Position numbers and translations under genes: made by a program. The notes beneath the pieces are model-generated. The model ran no database searches. It worked only from the letters and a program-made list of their open reading frames with translations, and was not told the DNA's origin. From NCBI RefSeq assembly GCF_001654985.1, contig NZ_LXEU01000002.1, positions 1 to 64,000 on the forward strand: 64,000 nt of DNA, written 5' to 3'. This document shows, piece by piece, positions 41,619 through 51,372 of this stretch (positions within the stretch are counted from its first letter, which is position 1; each line of letters opens with the position of its first letter). This DNA comes from Kluyvera georgiana ATCC 51603 (GTDB taxonomy: Bacteria > Pseudomonadota > Gammaproteobacteria > Enterobacterales > Enterobacteriaceae).

Positions 41619-42545
41619 ATGACAAATACACCTGTAAGCCGCACTCAGGCCTGGCTGGAAAGCCTGCGTCCCAAAACATTGCCTCTGGCCTGCGCGGCGA
41701 TTATCGTCGGTACCACCCTCGCCTGGTGGCAGGGCCACTTTGATGCGGGCGTCGCCGTGCTGTCGCTGATCACCGCCAGCCTGCTGCAAATTCTCTCTAA
41801 CCTCGCCAACGACTACGGCGATGCGGTTAAAGGCAGCGACAAGCCGGACCGCATCGGGCCGCTGCGCGGGATGCAAAAAGGAGTGATTACCCAGCAGCAG
41901 ATGAAGCGCGCGCTGATTATCACCGTCGGCTTGATTTGCGTCTCCGGCCTTGCTCTGCTGTTCACCGCGTCCCAGACGACCGGCGACTTTATCGGTTTCC
42001 TGGTGCTGGGGCTGCTGGCGATTATCGCCGCCATCACCTATACCGTCGGCACGCGCCCGTATGGCTATATCGGCCTTGGCGATATTTCCGTGCTCATCTT
42101 CTTCGGCTGGTTGAGCGTTATCGGTAGCTGGTACTTACAGACTCACAGCCTGAGCAGCGCGATTATCCTACCCGCCACCGCCTGCGGTTTGCTGGCCACG
42201 GCGGTGCTGAATATCAATAACCTGCGCGATATCGACAGCGATCGTGAGAACGGCAAAAACACGCTGGCAGTGCGTTTAGGGCCGGTTAACGCCCGCCGCT
42301 ATCACGTTTGCCTGCTGATGGGTACGCTGGTGTGTCTGGCGCTGTTTAACCTCATCTCCCTGCACAGCCCGTGGGGCTGGCTGTTTATCCTCAGCGCACC
42401 GCTGCTGGTGAAACAGGCCCGCTACGTGGTGCGTGAACGCTCGCCGCAGGCGATGCCGCCGATGCTGGAAAAAACGGTGAAAGGCGCGCTGCTGACTAAC
42501 CTACTGTTCGTCATTGGGATTGTGCTCAGCAAGACGTTCGCTTAA
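41619..42545 (+). CDS. menA: 1,4-dihydroxy-2-naphthoate octaprenyltransferase
   Basis: MenA is a membrane UbiA-family enzyme that attaches the polyprenyl chain to dihydroxynaphthoate in menaquinone synthesis. The 308-residue protein has about nine hydrophobic helices and both Mg-diphosphate motifs: NDYGDAVKGSDKPDRIGP near 68-85 and NNLRDIDSDRENGKNTLA near 205. It follows hslU and precedes rraA, as in E. coli. Confidence 0.96.
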   Translation: MTNTPVSRTQAWLESLRPKTLPLACAAIIVGTTLAWWQGHFDAGVAVLSLITASLLQILSNLANDYGDAVKGSDKPDRIGPLRGMQKGVITQQQMKRALIITVGLICVSGLALLFTASQTTGDFIGFLVLGLLAIIAAITYTVGTRPYGYIGLGDISVLIFFGWLSVIGSWYLQTHSLSSAIILPATACGLLATAVLNINNLRDIDSDRENGKNTLAVRLGPVNARRYHVCLLMGTLVCLALFNLISLHSPWGWLFILSAPLLVKQARYVVRERSPQAMPPMLEKTVKGALLTNLLFVIGIVLSKTFA

Positions 42546-42637
42546 CTGACAAATATCAATTAACAATTGATGATTTTGCCAACAATGCGTAGAGCGCGAT
42601 ATACTAAAATAACTCGCAGCAACTGAGCGTTAATCCT

Positions 42638-43123
42638 ATGAAATACGATACTTCCGAGCTTTGCGACATCTACCAGGAAGATGTCAACGTAGTAGAACCC
42701 CTGTTCTCTAACTTTGGCGGACGGCTGTCGTTCGGTGGGCAAATCATCACCGTGAAATGTTTCGAGGATAACGGGTTGCTGTACGATCTGCTCGAACAGA
42801 ACGGCCGTGGCCGCATTCTGCTGGTCGACGGCGGCGGTTCTGTCCGCCGTGCGCTGATCGACGCCGACCTCGCCCGTCTGGCCACTCAAAACGAGTGGGA
42901 AGGCATCGTGGTGTACGGCGCGGTGCGTCAGGTTGATGATTTAGAAGAGCTGGATATCGGCATCCAGGCTATTGCCGCCATTCCGGTCGGCGCAGCAGGT
43001 GAAGGCATCGGCGAAAGCGACGTGCGCGTCAACTTCGGCGGCGTGACCTTCTTCTCCGGCGATCATCTCTATGCCGATAACACCGGCATTATTCTGTCGG
43101 AAGATGCGCTGGATATTGAATAA
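42638..43123 (+). CDS. rraA: Ribonuclease E activity regulator RraA
   Basis: RraA is a homotrimer that binds RNase E and lowers mRNA decay. The 161-residue length equals E. coli. It begins [20 protein letters not shown] and has the fold's [20 protein letters not shown] and [20 protein letters not shown] segments. It resembles aldolase-like methyltransferase (old name menG) but lacks that activity. In E. coli zapB and glpFKX follow; here a terminator and a convergent esterase gene follow. Confidence 0.96.
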   Translation: MKYDTSELCDIYQEDVNVVEPLFSNFGGRLSFGGQIITVKCFEDNGLLYDLLEQNGRGRILLVDGGGSVRRALIDADLARLATQNEWEGIVVYGAVRQVDDLEELDIGIQAIAAIPVGAAGEGIGESDVRVNFGGVTFFSGDHLYADNTGIILSEDALDIE

Positions 43124-43133
43124 GTTCGATAGC

Positions 43134-43164
43134 ATCGGGGAAGCGTACGCTTCCCCGATTTTTT
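43134..43164. terminator. Bidirectional terminator between rraA and the esterase gene
   Basis: ATCGGGGAAGCG-TA-CGCTTCCCCGAT is a perfect 12-bp stem followed by TTTTT; it ends rraA and marks the junction with the accessory esterase block. Confidence 0.92.
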
Positions 43165-43168
43165 AGCC

Positions 43169-44158
43169 TTAGCGCTGCACCCACGGTTCACCGCGAATAA
43201 AGGCCACCGTATCCCTCAGCAGCGCCTCCGCCTGCACCAGTACTCCCACTTTATCCATAAACGCATGAACCATTCCGCAGTAGCGTACGGATGTCACATC
43301 GACGCCCGCACGGCGAGCCTGGTTTGCAAAAGCATCAACCTGTAGCCGCAGCGGGTCAAATTCACCGCAGCAGAGCAACACTGGAGGCAGCGCCGCCAAT
43401 AGCGCCGGATCGGCATACAGCGGAGAGATGAAAGGATGACGGCAATCTGTTTTGCCCGCATACCACTGCGCCACCTGCCCCATCGAAGCGTAAAACCCGT
43501 TGAGATAGCCATCGATCAGCGTTTTATCCTCCGTCGCCGGGTAGCGGGCGGTGTCGATGAGCTCAGCGTCGGGGACAAGCGTCGTCGCGGGATAGTAGCC
43601 CACCACCCGGGAGAGGTAATACGTGCCTAACGTGACGTCCAGCAGCGCGGTGACCAGGCTAAGATTGCCGCCGGCGGAATCCCCGGCAACCACAATACGC
43701 TGCGGGTCCACGCCGCACTCGTCAGCATGCAGATGAAGCCAACGTAGCGCGGCGTAACAATCCAGCAGCGCCGCAGGATAAGGCCGCTCCGGGGCCAGCG
43801 CGTAATCGACGGAAACCACCGTCAGCGCGCCGAGATCGGCCAATGCCCGGCAAGGGTACTCGACGTTGTCCAGCGAGCCGCCGAAGAAACCGCCGCCGTG
43901 CAGGAACAGAATGGCGGGCGTAGGTGACTTATCTTCATCACAACGGTAGATACGTACGTTAACGTGACCATCAATAATCTGGTTGCGGATGGTCATCCTG
44001 CGGGTATGGATGTCCCGCGCGGGCCAGCCCATGCCATCCCGCAGCGCCAGCAGGTCCGGTACTTCGTGGCCGGCCCCCTGTGCCATGGCCTGTAATTCGT
44101 CCACCGCCTGTGGATCAAGCGCACCGGCCTGTGCCGTATACTGCACATAATCATTCAT
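43169..44158 (-). CDS. Alpha/beta-hydrolase, hormone-sensitive-lipase-type esterase
   Basis: A 329-residue carboxylesterase of the HSL family (relative of Aes). The oxyanion motif HGGGFFGG lies near residue 86, the nucleophile serine in GDSAGGNLSL near 160, the acid in GEFDPLR near 267 and the histidine in MVHAFMDK near 297. The natural ester is unknown. Its start overlaps the transporter gene upstream by 8 bases, so the two are co-expressed and the transporter may import the substrate or export the product. Confidence 0.85.
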   Translation of the reverse strand: MNDYVQYTAQAGALDPQAVDELQAMAQGAGHEVPDLLALRDGMGWPARDIHTRRMTIRNQIIDGHVNVRIYRCDEDKSPTPAILFLHGGGFFGGSLDNVEYPCRALADLGALTVVSVDYALAPERPYPAALLDCYAALRWLHLHADECGVDPQRIVVAGDSAGGNLSLVTALLDVTLGTYYLSRVVGYYPATTLVPDAELIDTARYPATEDKTLIDGYLNGFYASMGQVAQWYAGKTDCRHPFISPLYADPALLAALPPVLLCCGEFDPLRLQVDAFANQARRAGVDVTSVRYCGMVHAFMDKVGVLVQAEALLRDTVAFIRGEPWVQR

Positions 44159-45329
44159 GGTTAGTTGCTCCTTTCATCATTCGCTGCCCCAGCAGATAGC
44201 CGCTGTGTGCCACGGCGGTCGCGATAAACAGCACGCCGTAAGCCGTTATTGGGAAAAAGATATCGCTGCGCCCGCCCACCATCTGAATCATGCGGATGAC
44301 CCACGGATGCAGGAAGACGCCGAAGTTAATGCCAATCAGCAAAATCGACGAGGTCACGGTCTGCCTATCTGGTGCGCTGACCGCCGCCGCGCAGCTGAAG
44401 AAGTAGGGGATCACAAAGGCGAAGACAAAGCCCGCCGCCAGCACGCTAATGGCGGTTGCCGCCAGGCTGGTTGAATACGCCAGCAGCACCAGCGCAGCGC
44501 CGATAATCAGCAGCGACAGCGGCAGAATCGCGTGGCCCAGCTTTTTGCTCACCTGGCCAAACAGAATGCCGCCGGGGAAAGAGATCACCGTCGATAGCGT
44601 CAGCAGCAGGCTTGCTCCGGCGGCATCGCTATAGCCCACGGTGGTCACGACCGTCGCCAGCTTAAAAATCAGAATCATATAGCCCGCGAAAATGTAGAAC
44701 AGGTACAGCGCGTAGCCCGGCACGCGCCAGTCTATTCGCCCGCTTCGGGTCTCCGCCGCTGCGCGCGAAACGGTGCGGGTGGCCGGAATGTTGAGGCCAA
44801 ACAGGACGATGGGGATCAGCGTCAGGAAGTAGATCAGAAATACGCTGTGCCAGCCGTGCGCAATCAGCTGGCTTATCAGCAACGTCATCAACGCGCTGCC
44901 GATGGCAGAAACCGCGTTCTGGTAGCCCAGCAAAGTGGCGCGTTCATCACCGTCAAAATACTGGCAAATCAGGCTATATGAGAGGGAGTTAAACAGCCCG
45001 ATACCGCAGCCGAGCATAAACCGCGAGAACAGAATGACGTCATAGCTCTCACTAAATACCGGCACGCAGCCAGCCACCAGCGCCAGCACCAGCCCCGCCA
45101 TCACCGTTTTCTTGTCGCCGAGCAGACGAACAAAAAAAGGCGCGAGAACCACCAGCAGCAAAATACCAAAGTTTGTGACCGATACCGTCAGCTCGATATC
45201 CGCCAGCGCGCGCTGCGGAAAAGCGCCGAGCATCAGCGGGATGGCCGCCGCGACCGCCGGGCCCGACATGTTGATGAGCGAAATTGACAAGAGCGATGTT
45301 TTAAACAGCACGCGTTTTTGTTGTCCCAT
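44151..45329 (-). CDS. Major facilitator superfamily transporter
   Basis: A 392-residue, twelve-helix MFS protein. It begins MGQQKRVLFKTSLLSISLIN and has the loop 2-3 motif VRLLGDKKTVMAGLVLALVA near residues 73-92 and a proline/serine-rich central loop near 190-205. The ATG at 45329, preceded by GAGGCAAAGG, is chosen over a TTG 15 bases upstream. The cargo is unknown. It is co-transcribed with the esterase gene and lies 122 bases downstream of an AraC-family gene on the same strand. Confidence 0.82.
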   Translation of the reverse strand: MGQQKRVLFKTSLLSISLINMSGPAVAAAIPLMLGAFPQRALADIELTVSVTNFGILLLVVLAPFFVRLLGDKKTVMAGLVLALVAGCVPVFSESYDVILFSRFMLGCGIGLFNSLSYSLICQYFDGDERATLLGYQNAVSAIGSALMTLLISQLIAHGWHSVFLIYFLTLIPIVLFGLNIPATRTVSRAAAETRSGRIDWRVPGYALYLFYIFAGYMILIFKLATVVTTVGYSDAAGASLLLTLSTVISFPGGILFGQVSKKLGHAILPLSLLIIGAALVLLAYSTSLAATAISVLAAGFVFAFVIPYFFSCAAAVSAPDRQTVTSSILLIGINFGVFLHPWVIRMIQMVGGRSDIFFPITAYGVLFIATAVAHSGYLLGQRMMKGATNHE

Positions 45330-45451
45330 AAGCCTTTGCCTCAATTTGAAGTCAGCAGGCAGCAGGATAGGACGGGCGTTTTTTCAGCAACAGGCGATTT
45401 CCTGGCGAAAAAACGGTCAAATTATACTTTTCAACGCTAGCTCACACATGT

Positions 45452-46309
45452 TCAGCGTCGTGACTTGCGGTACTGCAGCGGCGTCATGCCGTGCGCCTGT
45501 TTGAAGTAGTAGGCAAAGGATTTAAAATTCGGAAAACCACAGCGCTCAGCGATGGTTTGTACCTGCAAATTGCTATCAAACAGCAGCACCATCGCGGCGT
45601 TAAGGCGTACGGATACCAGATACTCATGAAAGGTGCGGCCTACGCTCTGACGGAAGCTGTGCGCCAGCCAGGTTTCAGAGAGATAAAAGCGCCGTGCGAC
45701 GTCGGCCATGGCGATCTTCTCGTGGTAATGGCTATCAATCCACTCAGTTATCCGGCTCATTTTTTCGGTAGGGTTTATATTCCGATAGCGATAGCGATTT
45801 TGCTGCTGAGCAAAGGCGCGCAGTAGCCAGTACAGCAACTGATAGGCCAGCGCATTGAGCAGCAAATTATGGCCCACATCCTGTTCACCGCACCGGGTAA
45901 GGCTGGCGGCCTGATGCAGCAAATGCTGGAGTCTGCGGTAGGCTTTGCGCTGTAACCGGGTAAACGCAGCGGCATCGGGGATGTCGAAGGACAACGTGTC
46001 CAATTCTGGGATGATGGTTAGCAGCAGCTGGCGGGGAAAGAGAACCGTTAATGCCTCGGTGGTGCCCTGCGATTGCGAAACCACCGCATGCACTTCATTG
46101 GGATTAACGACCAGGATCTGCCCGGCGCGGGTGGCGTAGGTTTTGCCGTTAATGGTAAACCCGGAGATCGTCCCGCTGAGGGTGTAGCTCAGCTCCAGCG
46201 ACTTATGCCAGTGCGGCGCCACCTGAGACGCGTTGTCGGCGTGCAAAATAAACCGGGCAAGCGTGCCGTTATCCGCGGCAATAATCTCGTGACGATATGG
46301 CCCTGGCAT
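45452..46309 (-). CDS. AraC-family transcriptional regulator with cupin domain
   Basis: A 285-residue activator-type protein. The N-terminal cupin half (HWHKSLELSYTLSGTISGFT) is a likely effector pocket, and the C-terminal half has two helix-turn-helix units (KIAMADVARRFYLSETWLAH and TIAERCGFPNFKSFAYYFKQ). The ATG at 46309, preceded by AGGAAGGAATCG, is chosen over an in-frame codon 27 bases upstream. It probably controls the MFS-esterase pair. It is separated from pfkA by a terminator. Confidence 0.85.
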   Translation of the reverse strand: MPGPYRHEIIAADNGTLARFILHADNASQVAPHWHKSLELSYTLSGTISGFTINGKTYATRAGQILVVNPNEVHAVVSQSQGTTEALTVLFPRQLLLTIIPELDTLSFDIPDAAAFTRLQRKAYRRLQHLLHQAASLTRCGEQDVGHNLLLNALAYQLLYWLLRAFAQQQNRYRYRNINPTEKMSRITEWIDSHYHEKIAMADVARRFYLSETWLAHSFRQSVGRTFHEYLVSVRLNAAMVLLFDSNLQVQTIAERCGFPNFKSFAYYFKQAHGMTPLQYRKSRR

Positions 46310-46333
46310 AAGCGATTCCTTCCTGGCAGATAG

Positions 46334-46362
46334 CAAAATGGGCGCATCAGGCGCCCATTTTG
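46334..46362 (-). terminator. Terminator of pfkA
   Basis: CAAAATGGGCGC-atcag-GCGCCCATTTTG is a perfect 12-bp stem with T-rich tail on the minus strand, 15 bases after the pfkA stop. Confidence 0.9.
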
Positions 46363-46376
46363 TACGTTAGTCGCTG

Positions 46377-47339
46377 TTAGTACAGCTGCTTAGCGCATTC
46401 CAGCCAGTCACCTTTAAACGGACGCTTCATGTTTTCGATCGCGTCGATGATGTCATGGTGAACCAGTTTTTCGTTCTGAATGCCGACGCAACGACCACCA
46501 AAGCCCTGCTGCAGCAGTTCAATGGCATACGCGCCCATACGGGATGCCAGGATACGGTCGTAAGGCACCGGGGAGCCGCCGCGCTGGATGTGGCCCAGAA
46601 CGGTTGCGCGCGTTTCACGGCCAGTTTCCGCTTCGATAAAGTGCGCCAGCTCGTCAACATCACACATGTGTTCGGTAATCGCGACGATGGCGTGTTTCTT
46701 ACCTTTTGCGATGCCCGCTTTGATTTCTGCCACCAGGTCGTCACGTTTGAATTCGATTTCCGGCACCACGATAAACTCGCAGCCGCCCGCGATAGCTGCC
46801 GCCAGAGTCAGGTCACCGCAGTAGCGGCCCATCACTTCAACAACAGAGATACGCTGGTGAGAAGAAGAAGTATCACGCAGACGGTCAATCGCTTCTACCA
46901 CGGTACTCAGCGCGGTGAAGAAGCCGATGGTGTAGTCAGTGCCTTTGATATCGTTGTCGATGGTGCCCGGCAGACCGATGCACGGGAAGCCCATTTCGGT
47001 CAGACGCATAGCGCCCATGTAAGAACCGTCACCACCAATAACCACCAGCGCATCAATGCCGCGTTTTTTCAGGTTCTCGATAGCCACGTTACGGACGTTT
47101 TCGTCGCGGAATTCCGGGAAGCGCGCGGAGCCGAGGAAGGTGCCGCCACGGTTGATCATGTCGGACACGCTGTAACGGTCAAGCGGGACCATGCGGTCTT
47201 CATACAGGCCCAGATAACCGTCGTAAATGCCCATCACTTCCAGGCCTTCCGTCAACGCCGCGCGCACCACGCCGCGAATCGCGGCGTTCATGCCTGGCGC
47301 ATCACCGCCACTTGTCAACACACCGATTTTCTTAATCAT
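46377..47339 (-). CDS. pfkA: 6-phosphofructokinase I
   Basis: PfkA phosphorylates fructose 6-phosphate with ATP in glycolysis and is activated by ADP and inhibited by PEP. The 320-residue tetramer subunit equals E. coli. Visible motifs are [20 protein letters not shown] (ATP site), [14 protein letters not shown] near 102, [17 protein letters not shown] with catalytic Asp127, and the family signature in [20 protein letters not shown]. In E. coli sbp, cdh and tpiA lie next on the rraA side; here the AraC gene does. Confidence 0.98.
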   Translation of the reverse strand: MIKKIGVLTSGGDAPGMNAAIRGVVRAALTEGLEVMGIYDGYLGLYEDRMVPLDRYSVSDMINRGGTFLGSARFPEFRDENVRNVAIENLKKRGIDALVVIGGDGSYMGAMRLTEMGFPCIGLPGTIDNDIKGTDYTIGFFTALSTVVEAIDRLRDTSSSHQRISVVEVMGRYCGDLTLAAAIAGGCEFIVVPEIEFKRDDLVAEIKAGIAKGKKHAIVAITEHMCDVDELAHFIEAETGRETRATVLGHIQRGGSPVPYDRILASRMGAYAIELLQQGFGGRCVGIQNEKLVHHDIIDAIENMKRPFKGDWLECAKQLY

Positions 47340-47448
47340 GACTACCTCTGAACTTAGGAATGCTAAAAATTAATTCTTCTGCCCGAAGCGCTCCCACAAT
47401 TGGGGGAGAGAACGACTCTATGTAGAGATAGTATATCAAGCGCTTCTT

Positions 47449-47462
47449 GCTGAATTGATTCA
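47449..47462. promoter_or_regulatory. Putative Cra (FruR) site upstream of pfkA
   Basis: GCTGAATTGATTCA resembles the Cra consensus (GCTGAATCGTTTCA) with two differences. It lies 110 bp before pfkA, a gene known to be repressed by Cra in E. coli. Confidence 0.55.
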
Positions 47463-47536
47463 GGTCAGGCTAAGCGGCGGTTATTTATACAAATAATGCC
47501 GATTTAGCTCACACTTTGTACAACCACTGCGAAAGT

Positions 47537-48430
47537 TCAAATGCCGCTCTTGCCTTGCGGGACAACAGAGCATGGATCCTGGTGAATAATCACGTCGGAA
47601 CCGGGAAAACGATGCAAAATCGCCTGCTCCACCTGGTCGGCAACGTGATGCGCCTGAACCAGCGGCAGGTTATCTTCCATTTCCAGATGGATCTGAATAA
47701 AGCGGGTCGGCCCTGACTGCCGCGTACGGAGATCGTGAGCACCGCTTACGCCCGGCCAGGCGGTCACGATGTCGATAATTTCCTGGCGTTCCTCATCGGG
47801 CAACGCGCGATCCAGCAGTGACTGAACCGCTTCGTACCCCATACGTAACGCGCTATATAGAATATAGATGCCAATTCCTAATGCAAACAGCGCATCGGCA
47901 CGATGCCAACCGTACCAGGAGAGGCCGAGTGCAATAAGAATTGCGCTGTTCATCATAACATCAGACTGATAATGAAGCATATCCGCCCGAACGGCCTGAC
48001 TTTGCGTTTTTCGCACCACCCAGCGCTGAAACGTCACCAGAACCAAGGTACTGATAAGAGCAATGACCGTTACCGCCACGCCAATTCCCGGTTGGCTCAT
48101 CGGCGTGGGGCGTACCAGGTGTTCAATACCGGTCAAAAACAGGAACAGTGCGGAACCGGAGATAAACATACTTTGCGCCAGCGCCGCCAGCGATTCCGCT
48201 TTTCCATGGCCAAACGTGTGTTCTTCATCGGCCGGTTGCAGCGAGTAACGCACTACCAATAGGTTGGTCAGCGAGGCAGCAATATCCACCAGTGAGTCCA
48301 CCAGCGCCGCCAGAATACTGACCGAACCGGTAAACCACCATGCAAAAATTTTAATGATCAGCAACAGCGAGGCCATTACCGTTGCCGCAATTGCCGCGCG
48401 GCTGACCAACTGGCCATAAGATTGATTCAT
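47537..48430 (-). CDS. fieF: Iron/zinc efflux pump FieF
   Basis: FieF (YiiP) is a cation-diffusion-facilitator dimer that exports Zn2+ and Fe2+ in exchange for protons. The 297-residue protein has six membrane helices, the transport-site aspartates in [17 protein letters not shown] (45, 49) and in QSDVMMNS (around 153-157), and a C-terminal cytoplasmic metal-binding domain rich in His ([20 protein letters not shown]). The start at 48430 gives the E. coli N-terminus [13 protein letters not shown]. The last residues differ from E. coli. Confidence 0.95.
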   Translation of the reverse strand: MNQSYGQLVSRAAIAATVMASLLLIIKIFAWWFTGSVSILAALVDSLVDIAASLTNLLVVRYSLQPADEEHTFGHGKAESLAALAQSMFISGSALFLFLTGIEHLVRPTPMSQPGIGVAVTVIALISTLVLVTFQRWVVRKTQSQAVRADMLHYQSDVMMNSAILIALGLSWYGWHRADALFALGIGIYILYSALRMGYEAVQSLLDRALPDEERQEIIDIVTAWPGVSGAHDLRTRQSGPTRFIQIHLEMEDNLPLVQAHHVADQVEQAILHRFPGSDVIIHQDPCSVVPQGKSGI

Positions 48431-48501
48431 AAACACTCCTGACTTCAGATCTGCGTAGTATAGCGGAATGTTTATGCAGCGCACCGTATCGAATTTAGGG
48501 C

Positions 48502-48528
48502 AAAAAAAACCCCCTCATCATGAGGGGG
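48502..48528 (-). terminator. Terminator of cpxP
   Basis: CCCCCTCA-tca-TGAGGGGG with eight T on the minus strand lies about 40 bases after the cpxP stop. In E. coli the 3' end of cpxP mRNA gives the small RNA CpxQ, and this T-tailed hairpin would form its end. Confidence 0.88.
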
Positions 48529-48569
48529 AAGACAGGGATGGTGTCTATGGCAAGGAAAAACAGGGTTTG

Positions 48570-49070
48570 TTACTGGTTGCTACGGGTATTGCTACTAAAC
48601 AGATTCACATTCGAACCTTGTTGCATCCGTGCAACGTCACGCAGCTGCTCCATTCGCTGCTGGTGATTCTCATTTAAAGCCACCTGCTGCTCTGGCGTGA
48701 GCAGGCGATACATCTGGTTGCGAACCTTCGCCATTTCAACCTGGCGGTTCACCTGCTCCTCGGCCATTTTTTCGGCCTGAGCGCGCACAGCGGCTTCATC
48801 AAATTTTTCTGCGATGACAAGGCGATGCATTGTCTCGACTTCGCTAACATTAACGGGTGGGCGATCGTGTCGCGCCCGTTGCATCAAATCGCGCATTTGC
48901 TGGCGTTGATGTTCGGTTAAACTAATACCGTCGAACATATGACCCTGGCCATATCGCAGCGAATTATCTTCCGCTGGGTGCCAGTTAACGCTGGTGACGA
49001 CTTCATCGGCCTGGCTTAGTGCACTGAATGCCAGCGTTGAGGCCATGACGGCAGCGATAACATTGCGCAT
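48570..49070 (-). CDS. cpxP: Periplasmic stress adaptor CpxP
   Basis: CpxP is a periplasmic chaperone-like protein that binds CpxA and keeps it inactive until misfolded protein titrates it away. The 166-residue product equals E. coli. It has a signal peptide ([20 protein letters not shown]) and the two LTxxQ motifs of its family: [13 protein letters not shown] near 58 and [12 protein letters not shown] near 130. It is divergent from cpxRA and preceded by a CpxR box. Confidence 0.95.
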   Translation of the reverse strand: MRNVIAAVMASTLAFSALSQADEVVTSVNWHPAEDNSLRYGQGHMFDGISLTEHQRQQMRDLMQRARHDRPPVNVSEVETMHRLVIAEKFDEAAVRAQAEKMAEEQVNRQVEMAKVRNQMYRLLTPEQQVALNENHQQRMEQLRDVARMQQGSNVNLFSSNTRSNQ

Positions 49071-49150
49071 CACATGCTCCCAAAAACTTTTGTGTCGCGA
49101 TTCAACGAGAGACAGTTTACGATTCAGGCTGAAAACATGCGTCAGGGGGT

Positions 49151-49165
49151 GTAAAACAACGTAAA
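49151..49165. promoter_or_regulatory. CpxR box between cpxP and cpxR
   Basis: GTAAAACAACGTAAA is a perfect GTAAA-N5-GTAAA CpxR site, placed to activate both cpxP and cpxRA. Confidence 0.9.
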
Positions 49166-49219
49166 GTCATGGATTAGCTGGCTCTGATGACGTAATTTCT
49201 GCCTCGGAGGGATGAAAAT

Positions 49220-49918
49220 ATGAATAAAATTTTATTAGTTGATGATGACCGAGAGCTGACTTCCTTACTTAAGGAACTGCTTGATATGGAAGGCTTTAAC
49301 GTTCTGGTTGCCCATGACGGCGAACAGGCGCTTGCGCTTCTTGATGACAGCATCGACCTACTTTTACTCGACGTGATGATGCCGAAAAAGAACGGAATCG
49401 ACACGCTGAAGGAATTGCGACAAACACACCAGACTCCCGTCATTATGCTAACCGCCCGCGGAAGCGAGCTGGATCGCGTTCTGGGCCTCGAACTGGGCGC
49501 GGATGACTATTTACCTAAACCCTTTAACGATCGCGAGCTGGTCGCGCGTATCCGCGCTATTTTGCGCCGTTCGCACTGGAGCGAACAGCAGCAAAGTAGC
49601 GATGCCAGTTCGCCTACCGTAGAAGTTGACGCCCTGAGCCTGAACCCAGGCCGCCAGGAAGCCAGCTTCGATGGTCAAACCCTGGAGCTCACCGGCACCG
49701 AATTCACCCTGCTCTATCTGCTGGCGCAGCATTTGGGTCAGGTGGTGTCGCGCGAACATTTAAGCCAGGAAGTGCTGGGCAAACGCCTAACGCCGTTCGA
49801 CCGCGCAATTGACATGCACATTTCCAACCTGCGTCGGAAACTGCCGGAACGTAAAGACGGTCATCCGTGGTTTAAAACCCTGCGTGGTCGCGGCTACCTG
49901 ATGGTCTCCGCTTCATGA
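49220..49918 (+). CDS. cpxR: Response regulator CpxR
   Basis: CpxR is the OmpR-type regulator of the envelope stress response. The 232-residue protein has the receiver domain (LLVDDDRELTSLLKELLDME; phospho-Asp51 in LLLLDVMMPKKNG) and a winged-helix DNA-binding domain (LTGTEFTLLYLLAQHLGQVV, then RAIDMHISNLRRKLPE). It overlaps cpxA by 4 bases (ATGA), so the two are translationally coupled. Confidence 0.98.
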   Translation: MNKILLVDDDRELTSLLKELLDMEGFNVLVAHDGEQALALLDDSIDLLLLDVMMPKKNGIDTLKELRQTHQTPVIMLTARGSELDRVLGLELGADDYLPKPFNDRELVARIRAILRRSHWSEQQQSSDASSPTVEVDALSLNPGRQEASFDGQTLELTGTEFTLLYLLAQHLGQVVSREHLSQEVLGKRLTPFDRAIDMHISNLRRKLPERKDGHPWFKTLRGRGYLMVSAS

Positions 49919-51288
49919 TAGGAAGTTTAACCGCCCGCATCTTCGCCATCTTCTGGTTAACCCTGGCGCTGGTGTTGATGCTGGTTTTGATGTTACCCAA
50001 GCTCGACTCGCGTCAGATGACCGAACTGCTCGATAGCGAGCAGCGTCAGGGCATCATGATTGAACAGCACGTTGAAGAAGAGCTGGCCAACGATCCCCCC
50101 AACGATTTGATGTGGTGGCGTCGGCTGTTCCGCGCAATTGATAAATGGGCTCCGCCGGGCCAGCGTCTGCTGCTGGTCACCAGCGAAGGTCGCGTGATTG
50201 GCGCAGAACGCAACGAAATGCAGATTATCCGTAACTTTATCGGGCAGTCGGACAACGCCGACCATCCGCAGAAGAAGAAATACGGGCGCGTGGAGTTAGT
50301 CGGGCCATTTTCAATTCGTGACGGTGAAGATAACTATCAGTTGTACCTGATCCGTCCGGCCAGCAGTTCGCAGTCTGACTTTATCAACCTGCTGTTCGAC
50401 CGGCCGCTGTTGCTGCTGATCGTCACCATGCTGGTCAGCGCGCCGCTGCTGCTGTGGCTGGCGTGGAGCCTGGCAAAACCGGCGCGTAAGCTGAAAAACG
50501 CCGCGGATGAAGTCGCCCAGGGCAACCTGCGTCAGCATCCCGAACTGGAATCCGGGCCGCAGGAGTTTCTGGCGGCAGGGGCCAGCTTTAACCAGATGGT
50601 GATGGCGCTGGAACGGATGATGACCTCCCAGCAGCGTCTGCTCTCCGATATCTCCCACGAGCTGCGCACGCCGTTAACGCGTCTGCAACTGGGCACTGCG
50701 CTGCTGCGTCGCCGCAGCGGTGAAAGCAAAGAGCTGGAGCGTATCGAGACAGAAGCGCAGCGTCTGGATAGCATGATCAACGACATGTTAGTGATGTCGC
50801 GCAATCAACAGAAGAGCGCGCTGGTGAGCGAGACGCTGAAGGCGAATCAGCTGTGGGGCGAGGTGTTGGATAACGCCGCGTTCGAAGCCGAACAGATGGG
50901 TAAATCGTTCAACGTTGACTATCCGCCGGGGCCGTGGCCGCTGTATGGCAACCCGAACGCGCTGGAAAGCGCGTTGGAGAACATCGTCCGTAATGCACTG
51001 CGCTACTCGCACACCAAGATCGCCGTGAGCTTCTCGGTGGATAAAGACGGCGTCACCGTTCACGTGGACGACGACGGTCCGGGCGTAAGCCCGGAAGATC
51101 GCGAGCAGATTTTCCGTCCGTTCTATCGCACCGATGAGGCGCGAGACCGTGAATCTGGCGGCACCGGGCTGGGGCTGGCGATTGTCGAAAGCGCCATGCA
51201 GCAGCATCGCGGCTGGGTGAAGGCCGACGACAGCCCGCTTGGCGGGTTGCGGCTCACGCTGTGGCTACCGCTTTACAAGCGAACCTAA
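49915..51288 (+). CDS. cpxA: Sensor histidine kinase CpxA
   Basis: CpxA senses envelope damage and phosphorylates CpxR. The 457-residue inner-membrane protein has helix 1 near residues 7-29, a periplasmic sensor to about 163, helix 2 near 164-185, a HAMP linker, the phospho-His in SDISHELRTPLTRLQLG near 248, the N box (ENIVRNALRYSH) near 356 and the G boxes (VDDDGPGV, ESGGTGLGLAIV). It ends LPLYKRT. It is the second gene of cpxRA. Confidence 0.98.
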   Translation: MIGSLTARIFAIFWLTLALVLMLVLMLPKLDSRQMTELLDSEQRQGIMIEQHVEEELANDPPNDLMWWRRLFRAIDKWAPPGQRLLLVTSEGRVIGAERNEMQIIRNFIGQSDNADHPQKKKYGRVELVGPFSIRDGEDNYQLYLIRPASSSQSDFINLLFDRPLLLLIVTMLVSAPLLLWLAWSLAKPARKLKNAADEVAQGNLRQHPELESGPQEFLAAGASFNQMVMALERMMTSQQRLLSDISHELRTPLTRLQLGTALLRRRSGESKELERIETEAQRLDSMINDMLVMSRNQQKSALVSETLKANQLWGEVLDNAAFEAEQMGKSFNVDYPPGPWPLYGNPNALESALENIVRNALRYSHTKIAVSFSVDKDGVTVHVDDDGPGVSPEDREQIFRPFYRTDEARDRESGGTGLGLAIVESAMQQHRGWVKADDSPLGGLRLTLWLPLYKRT

Positions 51289-51293
51289 AAACC

Positions 51294-51324
51294 ATCGGCC
51301 TGCATATGCAGGCCGATTTTTTTT
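51294..51324 (+). terminator. Terminator of cpxRA
   Basis: ATCGGCCTGCAT / ATGCAGGCCGAT is a perfect 12-bp palindrome followed by eight T. Confidence 0.93.
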
Positions 51325-51342
51325 GGCCATGGGCGTTTGACC

Positions 51343-51372
51343 GCCTGATGGCGCTACGCTTATCAGGCCTAC
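51343..51372. repeat. Single REP unit between cpxA and yiiM
   Basis: GCCTGATGGCGCTACGCTTATCAGGCCTAC is a REP-type palindrome overlapping the very end of yiiM; it belongs to the same repeat family as at 3245 and 22626. Confidence 0.8.
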
